From: Nonomuraea montanisoli
GTDB taxonomy: Bacteria > Actinomycetota > Actinomycetes > Streptosporangiales > Streptosporangiaceae
NCBI RefSeq assembly: GCF_013363975.1
Contig: NZ_JABWGN010000007.1
Coordinates: forward strand, 372,001-436,000
Length of the DNA stretch: 64,000 nt
Direction of reading: 5' to 3'
Shown here in pieces: positions 42,724-49,639 of the stretch; within the stretch, counting starts at the first letter, position 1, and each line of letters opens with the position of its first letter. The position numbers and the translations under genes are program-made. A model generated the notes under the pieces. The model searched no databases. It saw only the letters and a program-made list of their open reading frames with translations, and was not told the DNA's origin.

Positions 42724-43671
42724 CTAACATCGCGGTTCGAAACGGCTCAGGGAATCCTCGTCGAGGACGAGGAAGCGGGTGATGCCCCGCACCCGTTCGC
42801 CGGAGAGGGTGAGCACGATCACCCCCGCGGGCTGCCCGCCGAGGCGGCAGGTGAAGGCCGGCTGCCCGTTCGCCCGCGTGGGGACCAGCAGCACGGGGAG
42901 GTCCGCGCTCCAGGCCGTGCTCGCCCGCAGGAACGCGGCGATCGCCGCCACGCCGTGGTACTCGTGCGGCGCCGGGGGCATGGCCAGCCACGCGTCGTCG
43001 GTGAGCAGGGTGACCAGCGTGTCGACGTCGCCGGCGGTGAAGGCGTCGGCGAAGCGGCGGACCAGCTCGCGTTCCGGTACCGAGGCTTGTCCGGCGCCCG
43101 AGGTCTGCCCGGCGTCCGAGGGTTGCCGCCCCAGCGTGGCGCGGGCCCGTTGCAGCAGACCCTTGACGGCGGCCGGTGTGGCGTCGAGCATCGGCGCGGC
43201 CTCGCCGAGCGGGTAGCCGAGCACGTCGCAGAGCACGAGGGCGGCGGCCTGCCGCGGCGGGAGCCGCTGGAGTGCGGCGACGAACGCCAGCTCGACCGCT
43301 TCGCGCGCCGTGCAGCGCGCCTCGGGACCGGGCGCCGCGTCGGGCACCAGCAGCGTGTCCGGGTACGGCTGCAGCCACGGCACGTCACCGTGGCGGCTCG
43401 GCGGCGGCGGCTCGAACGGCGGCTTCGGCTCCGGCGGCACGCGCCGCCCGCGGTCGCGCAGCGCGTTCAGGCAGCGGTTGGTGGCGATGCGGTACAGCCA
43501 CGACCGCAACGACGCCCGGCCCTCGAAGCCGTCCAGGCCGCGCCAGGCGGCGAGGAGCGTCTCCTGCAGGACGTCCTCGGCGTCCGTCAGCGATCCCAGG
43601 AGGCGGTAGCAGTGCAGCAGCAGCTCGCGCCGGTACGCCGCGACCTGCTCCTCGAACGCGATTTCCGCCAC
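42724..43671 (-). CDS. ECF sigma factor with C-terminal SnoaL-like domain (SigG type)
   Basis: 315 aa from GTG 43671. Sigma region 2: YRRELLLHCYRLLGSLTDAE and DVLQETLLAAWRGLDGFEGR, then RSWLYRIATNRCLNALRDR. Region 4: LPPRQAAALVLCDVLGYPLG. The last about 110 residues (FADAFTAGDVDTLVTLLTDD) form a SnoaL/NTF2-like domain. This architecture matches the actinobacterial SigG-like group (TIGR02960 type), in which the C-terminal domain modulates activity instead of an anti-sigma factor. Confidence 0.88.
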   Translation of the reverse strand: MAEIAFEEQVAAYRRELLLHCYRLLGSLTDAEDVLQETLLAAWRGLDGFEGRASLRSWLYRIATNRCLNALRDRGRRVPPEPKPPFEPPPPSRHGDVPWLQPYPDTLLVPDAAPGPEARCTAREAVELAFVAALQRLPPRQAAALVLCDVLGYPLGEAAPMLDATPAAVKGLLQRARATLGRQPSDAGQTSGAGQASVPERELVRRFADAFTAGDVDTLVTLLTDDAWLAMPPAPHEYHGVAAIAAFLRASTAWSADLPVLLVPTRANGQPAFTCRLGGQPAGVIVLTLSGERVRGITRFLVLDEDSLSRFEPRC

Positions 43672-43729
43672 GACCGTTCCGTTCCGCGGGCTCCCGGTGT
43701 CGTAACGGGCGACAACGGAAGGAGACACC

Positions 43730-44107
43730 ATGACCGGCTCAGCATTGCAGATCGCGCTGGCCCACCACCGCGCGTGGACCGGCAAGGACCTCGACCTGGC
43801 GATGAGCTACCTCGCCGACGACGTCGTGTGCGACGCCCCGGCGGGGCGGCTCACGGGCGTCCGGGCGTACCGGGAGTTCCTGGGGCCGTTCGCCGAGCAC
43901 CTGCTCGTCAGGGCGGAGATGATCGCCGCGTTCGGTGACGACGAGACGGCCCTGATCATGTACGACGCCGAGACGATCCCGGCCAGGAGCGCGCCGGCGG
44001 CCGAGTGCGTCACGGTGCGCGACGGGAAGATCGTCTACAACAGGTTCGTGTTCGACCGGACCCCGTTCGAGGAGTTCCGCCGCCGCCAGGAGCAGTCCCG
44101 GCCGTGA
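43730..44107 (+). CDS. SnoaL/NTF2-like small protein
   Basis: 125 aa, single SnoaL-like domain: LAHHRAWTGKDLDLAMSYLA, then CDAPAGRLTGVRAYREFLGP and DGKIVYNRFVFDRTPFEEFR. Found 58 bases from, and divergent to, an ECF sigma factor that carries its own SnoaL-like domain. Could bind a small ligand or act on one; function unknown. AAGGAGA before the ATG. Confidence 0.85.
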   Translation: MTGSALQIALAHHRAWTGKDLDLAMSYLADDVVCDAPAGRLTGVRAYREFLGPFAEHLLVRAEMIAAFGDDETALIMYDAETIPARSAPAAECVTVRDGKIVYNRFVFDRTPFEEFRRRQEQSRP

Positions 44108-44260
44108 GCGGGCCGCCGCCCGGCCGCGGACCGTCGCGCGGTTCGGGGCCGGGCGGCGTCCGGACCTGCTCCGAGGAGACGGAGGCTTCTGGCGCGCCGG
44201 CTTCGCCGGAGCCGATAATCGATCTTGACCGGGGTACTGGCCGGTAACGACGATCGGGGG

Positions 44261-45322
44261 ATGCGCCTGCCTCGTGTGAAACCCGAGCACGCTCCCCACC
44301 GGTCCGGCGACGGCACCGTCCGGCTCGGCGGGGCCCTGTACGGCATCGCCTCCGAGATCGCGGACGCCGACGGCTGGGCCTGGACGGCTCTGGGCCTCAT
44401 GGACGGCACGCGTCCCCCCGCGGAGATCGCCGCCGAGCTGCGCGCCTGCTACCCCGTCCTGACGTGCGAGGAGGCCGAGGGCATCGTCGCCACCCTCCTG
44501 TCGTCCGGCCATGTGGAGGACGCCGCGCCCGAGCCCTGCCCGGAGCTGACCGAGCGGGAGAAGGAGCGCCACAGCCGCACCAGGGACTACTTCCGCTGGG
44601 TCGACCTCACGCCGCGCGACCACGGCTGGGAGCCGCAGGTGCGGATCAAGAACGCCCGGGTGGTGGTGCTCGGCCTGGGCGGGACCGGCAGTCACGTGGC
44701 CTGGACGCTGGCCGCCGCCGGAGTGGGACGACTGCACCTGGTGGATCCCGACGTCGTGGAGCTGTCCAACCTGAACCGGCAGATCCTCTACACCGAGCCG
44801 GACGTCGGCCGGCTCAAGGCGGAGGTGGCGCTCGACCGGCTGCGCCAGGTCAACTCCGAGATCGGCATCACCGCCGAGGCGGCCGCGGTGGACGGCCCCG
44901 GGCGGCTGGCCCGCCTGATCGACGGGTTCGACGTCCTCGCGCTCTGCGCCGACCGACCCCGCGGGCCGTCCGGGATCCAGACCTGGGCCAACCGGGTGTG
45001 CGCGGAGGCGGGGATCCCGTGGGTGAGCGGCGGGTACAACGGCCCGCTCGTCAGCGTGGGCGTCTTCGGGCCGGGCGGTCCCTGCTACGAGTGCGTGCGG
45101 GCCGGCATACCGCCCTGCCCCGGCGCTGACTACGCCTGGCCCGGCGTGACCGGGGCCTCGGCCGGGCTGTCCGGTCACCTGGTCGCGCACGACGTCCTGG
45201 CCCTGGTGACCGGGGTCATGTCCACGCCGCCGGGCTACTTCCACGGGGTGATGCTGCTGGACCCGGACGGTCACGTGTACGCCCGGTATCCATCGCGTCC
45301 CGACTGCGACATCTGTTCTTGA
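44261..45322 (+). CDS. MccB-like E1/ThiF-fold adenylating enzyme with RRE-like N-domain
   Basis: 353 aa from ATG 44261, close to the length of MccB (about 350). Residues 15-90 (VRLGGALYGIASEIADADGW, then GLMDGTRPPAEIAAELRA) look like a PqqD/RRE-type peptide-binding domain. The E1 domain has VVVLGLGGTGSHVAWTL (GxGGxG at 138), LVDPDVVELSNLNRQILY (Asp162, Arg173) and structural zinc pairs CYEC (275-278) and CDIC (349-352). No conserved thioester Cys is evident. Known relatives adenylate peptide C-termini (MccB) or crosslink (PaaA). The adjacent 40-aa peptide gene supports a RiPP role. Confidence 0.82.
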   Translation: MRLPRVKPEHAPHRSGDGTVRLGGALYGIASEIADADGWAWTALGLMDGTRPPAEIAAELRACYPVLTCEEAEGIVATLLSSGHVEDAAPEPCPELTEREKERHSRTRDYFRWVDLTPRDHGWEPQVRIKNARVVVLGLGGTGSHVAWTLAAAGVGRLHLVDPDVVELSNLNRQILYTEPDVGRLKAEVALDRLRQVNSEIGITAEAAAVDGPGRLARLIDGFDVLALCADRPRGPSGIQTWANRVCAEAGIPWVSGGYNGPLVSVGVFGPGGPCYECVRAGIPPCPGADYAWPGVTGASAGLSGHLVAHDVLALVTGVMSTPPGYFHGVMLLDPDGHVYARYPSRPDCDICS

Positions 45323-45375
45323 TCAAGCAGCCGGAAGACCGTACGTTCTCGGTTACCGTTCCCCACTCACCTCGG

Positions 45376-45384
45376 TAAGGAGGA
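45376..45384 (+). promoter_or_regulatory. Strong ribosome binding site of the small peptide gene
   Basis: AAGGAGGAG five bases before the ATG at 45390, near-perfect complementarity to the 16S rRNA end and the strongest Shine-Dalgarno noticed in this part of the window. It supports the reality of the 40-aa reading frame and suggests high translation, as expected for a precursor peptide. Confidence 0.75.
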
Positions 45385-45389
45385 GTGTC

Positions 45390-45512
45390 ATGAGCAACAC
45401 CCCCGCCCCGGAAGCCCAGCAGGAGCGGAAGCCGCGCAAGGGGATCGTCGTCCGCCGGCTCGACAAGGCCGGGCCGACCGCGTGGGCGCCCAGCCAGGGC
45501 AACTCGAACTGA
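45390..45512 (+). CDS. Putative RiPP precursor peptide ending in Asn (MccA-like)
   Basis: 40-aa peptide, too short for ordinary ORF thresholds. N-terminal part MSNTPAPEAQQERKPRKG is hydrophilic and leader-like; then IVVRRLDKAG and the tail PTAWAPSQGNSN. The C-terminal GNSN resembles the GNAN end of microcin C precursor MccA (MRTGNAN), whose terminal Asn is adenylated by MccB. It lies 67 bases after an MccB-like gene, has a strong ribosome binding site and is followed by a strong hairpin. The function is inference; no Cys is present. Confidence 0.7.
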   Translation: MSNTPAPEAQQERKPRKGIVVRRLDKAGPTAWAPSQGNSN

Positions 45513-45515
45513 CCC

Positions 45516-45547
45516 GCGTGCGGGCGGGGGGTGGCCCGCCCGCACGC
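45516..45547. terminator. Strong hairpin directly after the peptide gene
   Basis: Perfect 13-base arms GCGTGCGGGCGGG (45516-45528) and CCCGCCCGCACGC (45535-45547) with a 6-base loop, three bases after the peptide stop. No T-run. It may terminate or attenuate, giving more precursor than downstream DUF6879 message, or protect the 3' end. It ends 11 bases before the next small reading frame. Confidence 0.75.
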
Positions 45548-45558
45548 CGGGAGGCCTG

Positions 45559-45603
45559 ATGAGTCACGTCGAGAGGCCGGCTGGGCCTCTTCGGGAGGCC
45601 TGA
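45559..45603 (+). CDS. Possible 14-codon leader ORF coupled to the DUF6879 gene
   Basis: MSHVERPAGPLREA followed by TGA, which overlaps the ATG of the DUF6879 gene (TGATG, 45601-45605). Its own start region CGGGAGGCCTGATGAGTCACGT (45548-45569) is repeated with one mismatch at 45592-45613 as the start region of the downstream gene. It could be a translational-coupling leader, or simply a by-product of a 44-bp local duplication. Confidence 0.4.
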   Translation: MSHVERPAGPLREA

Positions 45604-46193
45604 TGAGTGACGTTCTGAACCGTCTGCGCACCGTGCCCGCCGAGGTGATGGACGCCGCCGCGTACGGGGCCGACTTCGCCGGAGCGCTCGCGGCCACGAG
45701 CGGCGTCGTGTGGAAGCTCGAACGGGCGCAGCATTTCGACGAGGGAGATCTGCCCAGTTATCTGGCGATGGTCGAGGGCGACTGGGAGCGGGCGATGGAG
45801 CTGGCCGAGCGGATGCGCCCCGGGTTCCGCGACGACAATCCCGCCCGGCTCGACTTCCGGCGGATCAGGGTGGTGGAGGAGCCGTTCACCCCGTACCTGC
45901 GGTGGGAGCTCGCGCTGCTCGCCATGCGGGCCGAGGAGGGGGAGAACGGCCGGGTGGTGCCGGTCTCGGCGGTGCGGCCGTACGAGGGCGGCGGTCCCGT
46001 GCCCGAGCTGGTGCTGTTCCGCCCGACCCTGCTCTACGAGGTCCTGTACGACGAGACGGGCAGGCACGTCGGGGCCCGCCGGATCACGGACCCGCGGGTC
46101 GTCGAGCCGTGCGTGCCGGTCCTGGCCGGCCTGTTCGAGCGGGGCGAGGACCTGCGCGCGTACTGGGCCAGAAAGCGCCCGGCCTCGGGTTGA
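45603..46193 (+). CDS. DUF6879-family protein
   Basis: 196 aa. The C-terminal part RRIRVVEEPFTPYLRWELAL, then VVPVSAVRPYEGGG, ELVLFRPTLLYEVLYDETGR and the closing pattern DPRVVEPCVPVLAGLFERGE matches the DUF6879 layout (R-V-x-x-P-x-x-Y-x-x-W). The N-terminal about 60 residues are less typical. Function unknown. It follows the E1 enzyme and peptide genes on the same strand and may belong to the RiPP locus as a processing, immunity or control protein (inference). Confidence 0.7.
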   Translation: MSDVLNRLRTVPAEVMDAAAYGADFAGALAATSGVVWKLERAQHFDEGDLPSYLAMVEGDWERAMELAERMRPGFRDDNPARLDFRRIRVVEEPFTPYLRWELALLAMRAEEGENGRVVPVSAVRPYEGGGPVPELVLFRPTLLYEVLYDETGRHVGARRITDPRVVEPCVPVLAGLFERGEDLRAYWARKRPASG

Positions 46194-46210
46194 GCGTCCG
46201 GCCTCGGATC

Positions 46211-46260
46211 AGAGGTCGGCGGGTCGGGTCGGAGGTCGGCCGGTCGGGTCAGAGGTCGGC
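46211..46260. repeat. 20-bp tandem repeat, 2.5 copies
   Basis: Unit close to AGAGGTCGGCGGGTCGGGTC, two full copies and a half, with two differences between copies. It lies between the DUF6879 gene and the end of the hydrolase gene, the last part inside the hydrolase 3' end. No function evident. Confidence 0.75.
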
Positions 46261-46821
46261 GAGGAAGCCGAGCGCCGCCGCCCAGGCGCGCTCGGCGGAC
46301 TCGGGGTCGTGGTCGGGCAGGTCCGGGTCGGTGAACAGGTGGCCCGCGCCCGGGTACCGGAACACCTCCACGTCGGCCCCGGCCCGGCGCATCAGCAGGT
46401 ACCACGCGTTCTGCCAGTCGACCGGCTCGTGGGTGTCGGGGTCGGCGACGTGGAGCTGGACGGGCAGGTCGTCCAGGGACGCTCCCTCGGGCAGGTCGGA
46501 CGTGCCGTGCAACAGCAGCAGCCCCCGGGCGTTCTCGTCGGCCAGGGCGAGGTTCTGCGCGAGCGCGCCGCCGAGGGAGAACCCCGCGTAGACCACGCCC
46601 TGCCCGGACAGGGGAGCGGCGGCGGCCACGGCCCGCTTCAGCAGCTCGTCGCGGCCGATCTCCTCCTTGATCGCGATGGCCTCCTCGGGGGTGCCGACGA
46701 CGCGCCCGTCGTACAGGTCGGGGACGTGCACCTCGTGGCCGGCCGCGCGCAGCCGCCCGGCGGCCTGGTGGACGGCGGGCCGCAGGCCGTACTGGGAGTG
46801 CAGGAGCAGGATCCGTGCCAT
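46249..46821 (-). CDS. Dienelactone hydrolase-family protein
   Basis: 190 aa alpha/beta hydrolase from ATG 46821. Nucleophile elbow GFSLGG (Ser, where classical dienelactone hydrolases use Cys), YDGRVVGTPEEAIAIKEEIG and C-terminal GAGHLFTDPDLPDHD with the catalytic His. Small members of this group are of unknown substrate. Minus strand; shares a 54-base upstream region with the signal-peptidase-like gene. Confidence 0.85.
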   Translation of the reverse strand: MARILLLHSQYGLRPAVHQAAGRLRAAGHEVHVPDLYDGRVVGTPEEAIAIKEEIGRDELLKRAVAAAAPLSGQGVVYAGFSLGGALAQNLALADENARGLLLLHGTSDLPEGASLDDLPVQLHVADPDTHEPVDWQNAWYLLMRRAGADVEVFRYPGAGHLFTDPDLPDHDPESAERAWAAALGFLADL

Positions 46822-46875
46822 GGGGCCAAGTCTAGGAGGGGCGCCTGCGTCACTTCCGTGCCGCACAATGTCCGG

Positions 46876-47415
46876 ATGATCCGTCCACGCTTATCCGCCC
46901 TGTCCCTGGTCCTGCTCCTGACGCCGGTCGCCGGCTGCGCGTCCGCGGACCTGGGGATCTTCGGCGGCCACACCTACACGAACTCCAGCGAGGCCATGGA
47001 GCCGACGATCAAGAAGGGCGCCCACATGTCGGTGCGGCGGGTCGACGACGGGTACGTCCCGCGCGTCGGCGACATCATCATCTTCCGCCAGCCGGAGGGC
47101 TGGTCCGAAGGCACCCCCGACCCGGAGGCCACCTACGTCTCGCGGGTCATCGGCGTACCGGGCGGCACGGTGAAGTGCTGCGACTCCCACGGCCGGCTGG
47201 AGCTGGACGGCAAGGCCCTGGACGAGCCGTACATAGCGAAACCCCCGGCGTCCGAACTGGACTTCGCCGTGCAGGTGCCGCGGGACCGGATCTGGGTCAT
47301 GAGCGACAACCGGCATTCCGCCCTGGACTCCCGCGCCCATCAGGGCGCTCCCGGCACCGGGACGATCAGCGTCTCGGACGTCGTCGGGGTGGTCGAGGCT
47401 CCGCGCGGATCCTAG
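46876..47415 (+). CDS. S26 signal-peptidase-like lipoprotein lacking catalytic Ser and Lys
   Basis: 179 aa. Lipobox VAGC at Cys21, so it is lipid-anchored rather than membrane-spanning. S26 homology is clear: SSEAMEPTIKKGAHM (box B), RVGDIIIFRQPEG (box C), YVSRVIGVPGGTV (box D) and VMSDNRHSALDSR (box E). But the residue before MEPT, normally the catalytic Ser, is Ala40, and the box D Lys before R-V is Ser89. Both catalytic residues are therefore absent. The stop TAG lies in a CTAG shared with the convergent VOC gene. Probably a non-peptidase with a binding role. Confidence 0.82.
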   Translation: MIRPRLSALSLVLLLTPVAGCASADLGIFGGHTYTNSSEAMEPTIKKGAHMSVRRVDDGYVPRVGDIIIFRQPEGWSEGTPDPEATYVSRVIGVPGGTVKCCDSHGRLELDGKALDEPYIAKPPASELDFAVQVPRDRIWVMSDNRHSALDSRAHQGAPGTGTISVSDVVGVVEAPRGS

Positions 47416-47768
47416 GCGCCGACCGGCTCCAGGAACTCCAGGCGGTTGCCGTGCGGGTCCTCGCTGTAGAAGCGGCGCATGCCGGGGAAGTCGCCGTCGA
47501 ACGCCACCGGATAGCCCGCCGCGCGCAGCCGCCCGGCCCACGCGTCGAGGCCCGAGACGAGCAGCCCGGGATGGGCCTTGCGGGCCGGGCGGAAGTCGGC
47601 CTCGACGCCCAGGTGCAGCTCGATGCCGTGGCCGCGGAACCAGCAGCCGCCGCGCGCCGCCAGGACGGGGGGCTTGGGGATCTCGGCCAGGCCGAGGACG
47701 CCCTGGTAGAAGTCGCGAAGGGCCTGCTCGCTCCCGGGCGGGCAGGCGAGCTGGACGTGGTGCAGCAT
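47412..47768 (-). CDS. VOC/glyoxalase-family protein
   Basis: 118 aa from ATG 47768. Single vicinal-oxygen-chelate domain: LHHVQLACPPGSEQALRDFY, GIELHLGV and RRFYSEDPHGNRLEFLEP, with His, His and Glu at metal-ligand-like positions. Substrate unknown. The stop codon overlaps that of the convergent signal-peptidase-like gene at CTAG (47412-47415). Confidence 0.85.
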   Translation of the reverse strand: MLHHVQLACPPGSEQALRDFYQGVLGLAEIPKPPVLAARGGCWFRGHGIELHLGVEADFRPARKAHPGLLVSGLDAWAGRLRAAGYPVAFDGDFPGMRRFYSEDPHGNRLEFLEPVGA

Positions 47769-47839
47769 TCCGAGTTCCTCCCAGTATCTTGACGTCAAGA
47801 TATAGCAGGGGAGCTCGACGAACGCGCCCGCGAACCGGC

Positions 47840-48874
47840 TCATCCCTCCGCGCGGAGGGCGGTGGCGAGCTCGTCGGGGGTGAGGCGGCGGGAGGCGACG
47901 TAGTAGAGCACGGAGCCCGGCGGCAGCTCGGTCCGCCAGCCGGGGTTCACGAGCAGCTCGTCGCCGGTGCGGGCGGCGAGCAGCGTGGCGCCGCAGCGGC
48001 GGCCGAGCGAGAGCTGGCAGCGGTCCACCAGCACCGGCCCCAGCGACTCGGGCAGCCGCACCGAGTACGTCTCGGCGTCGCCGTGGGTCATGAGCTGCGT
48101 GTACACCTCGGCGATGCCCGGGTCGCGCAGCTCCTCGGTGATCATGTACGGGCTGTGCCACTGGACGCAGCGCAGCGTGTCCCGCACGTACCGGAGCTGG
48201 CGGACCCGGGAGACGTCACGCAGGGCCACGACGAGGTGCGCCCCGTGGGCCACGTGGTCGGCGGTGATCGCGACGGCCAGCGCCTCGTTGTCGTCGCGGG
48301 CGTCGACGAGCACGCTGTACGCCCGGTGGACGCCGGCCCGGAGCAGCACCTTGTCGTCGGTCAGGTCGCCGCGCACGAACGTCACCTCGCGCTCCGGCAT
48401 CGGATGCGTCTGCACCTCGTCCCACGTGCAGAGCACGATGCGGCACGACCCGTCGGCGGTCAGCTCGTCCACCATCTGCTCGGTACGGCCGGGTGTGTAG
48501 CCGAGCAGCACGATGTGACCGGACATGTCCACGGTGACGGCACCTCGCATCCTTCGTCCCTTGGCGCGTTCCAGGGTCGACGCGAACCTCGCGAAGACGG
48601 TCGTCAGCGTCGCGATGCCGCCGGCGATGACGTACGCGCCCACGACGTGCCCGGCGGCGGTCTCCGGGTACAGGTCGCCGTAGCCCACGGTGGAGGCGGT
48701 GACGACGAAGTACCACCAGTAGTTGCCCGGCGCCACGATCTCGCTGCCGGCAGGTTCCGCGAGCGCCATCAGCGGCCAGCTCGTCAGGAACACCAGCGCG
48801 AAGACGAGGACCGGGGTCCACCAGGTCCCGAGGAGGGAGAGCCGGGCCAGCACGCGGGCGAGGAAGATGGGCAC
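47840..48874 (-). CDS. Two-TM potassium channel with RCK/TrkA domain
   Basis: 344 aa from GTG 48874 with GGGAGGAC upstream; the upstream frame to 48982 is not used. TM1 (WWTPVLVFALVFLTSWPLMA), pore helix and selectivity filter TASTVGYGDLYPET, TM2 (HVVGAYVIAGGIATLTTVFA). Then a TrkA-N/RCK domain: HIVLLGYTPGRTEQMVDELT with DDNEALAVAITADHVA, and a C-terminal RCK-C-like part. A ligand-gated K+ channel of the MthK/Kch layout. Confidence 0.9.
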   Translation of the reverse strand: MPIFLARVLARLSLLGTWWTPVLVFALVFLTSWPLMALAEPAGSEIVAPGNYWWYFVVTASTVGYGDLYPETAAGHVVGAYVIAGGIATLTTVFARFASTLERAKGRRMRGAVTVDMSGHIVLLGYTPGRTEQMVDELTADGSCRIVLCTWDEVQTHPMPEREVTFVRGDLTDDKVLLRAGVHRAYSVLVDARDDNEALAVAITADHVAHGAHLVVALRDVSRVRQLRYVRDTLRCVQWHSPYMITEELRDPGIAEVYTQLMTHGDAETYSVRLPESLGPVLVDRCQLSLGRRCGATLLAARTGDELLVNPGWRTELPPGSVLYYVASRRLTPDELATALRAEG

Positions 48875-48959
48875 GCTTGTCCTCCCGCCTGACGCCGCTG
48901 TCCTGCGGTCACCATAACCGGGCAAACCCCACAAAGCAGCCCCTCGGGCCGCACCAGCA

Positions 48960-49559
48960 TCAGCTGTCCGCTGTCCCCTCACGGTCTTCCGGGGCCGCGG
49001 GGAACGCCCAGAGGCGGAGGTACATCGGGCGGGCGTCCGGCGGGGCCTCGTCCCGGGAGTGGCTGTGCCTGAGCAGGAGCTCCATGTACGCCTCGAAGAA
49101 CGCCTCGAACTCCTCGTCCGTCATCCAGCCGAGCCCCCGTGACGCCTTCACGCGCGCCGGGTCGCGTTCGTACAGCCGGGGCAGCCCCTCCAGGAGCCGC
49201 AGGTCCTCCTCCAGGCCCAGGCGGTGGAACTCGGCGAGGATCGGGCGGTCCTCCGGCGCCAGCCGGTCGGGCGTGGGCAGGCGCATGTCGCGCGGCGCCC
49301 GGGCCTTGCGCCACCAGCGCTCCCTGCCGGTCGAGCGCTCCGGTATCTCCTCGATGAAGCCGTACTTCTCGAGCTGGCGCAGGTGGTAGCTGGTCGTGCC
49401 GGTCTTCGCGCCGAGCAGCTCGCCGAGCGTGGTGGAGGTGGCCGGGCCATGAACGCCCAGGTGGCGGAGCATGAGGCGGCGCATCGGGTGGGCCAGGGCC
49501 TTGAGCCGGGCCGGGTCGTCGAGCAGGAAGGACTCGGGTGGCGCGGCCTCATCCGTCAT
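48960..49559 (-). CDS. ArsR-like winged-helix regulator
   Basis: 199 aa. N-terminal winged helix: RLKALAHPMRRLMLRHLGVH, GELLGAKTGTTSYHLRQLEK and the wing RSTGRERWWRKARAPRD. The C-terminal half is helical and acidic. Divergent from an alpha/beta hydrolase gene with an 80-base gap that holds a strong palindrome (49605-49636), its probable operator. Confidence 0.88.
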   Translation of the reverse strand: MTDEAAPPESFLLDDPARLKALAHPMRRLMLRHLGVHGPATSTTLGELLGAKTGTTSYHLRQLEKYGFIEEIPERSTGRERWWRKARAPRDMRLPTPDRLAPEDRPILAEFHRLGLEEDLRLLEGLPRLYERDPARVKASRGLGWMTDEEFEAFFEAYMELLLRHSHSRDEAPPDARPMYLRLWAFPAAPEDREGTADS

Positions 49560-49604
49560 GAGGAGGAGTCTAGTACCGCAGAGGGATTTCTGCCGGGATC
49601 TGTT

Positions 49605-49636
49605 TGCCGAGACTTCTCTGCAAAGTAGTCTCGGCA
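49605..49636. promoter_or_regulatory. Operator-like inverted repeat between regulator and hydrolase
   Basis: TGCCGAGACT (49605-49614) and AGTCTCGGCA (49627-49636), perfect 10-base arms with a 12-base spacer; the spacer adds CTTCTCTGCAAAG-type partial symmetry. It ends three bases before the hydrolase ATG, so a bound regulator would block that gene. No ribosome binding site separates it from the ATG, which fits a leaderless message. Confidence 0.6.
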
Positions 49637-49639
49637 GAC

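Noticed and set aside
41723..43378. 551-codon frame joining the DUF5829 protein to sequence opposite the sigma factor
   Set aside because: The upstream half is out of frame over the sigma factor gene. ATG 42670 with a signal peptide is the real start.
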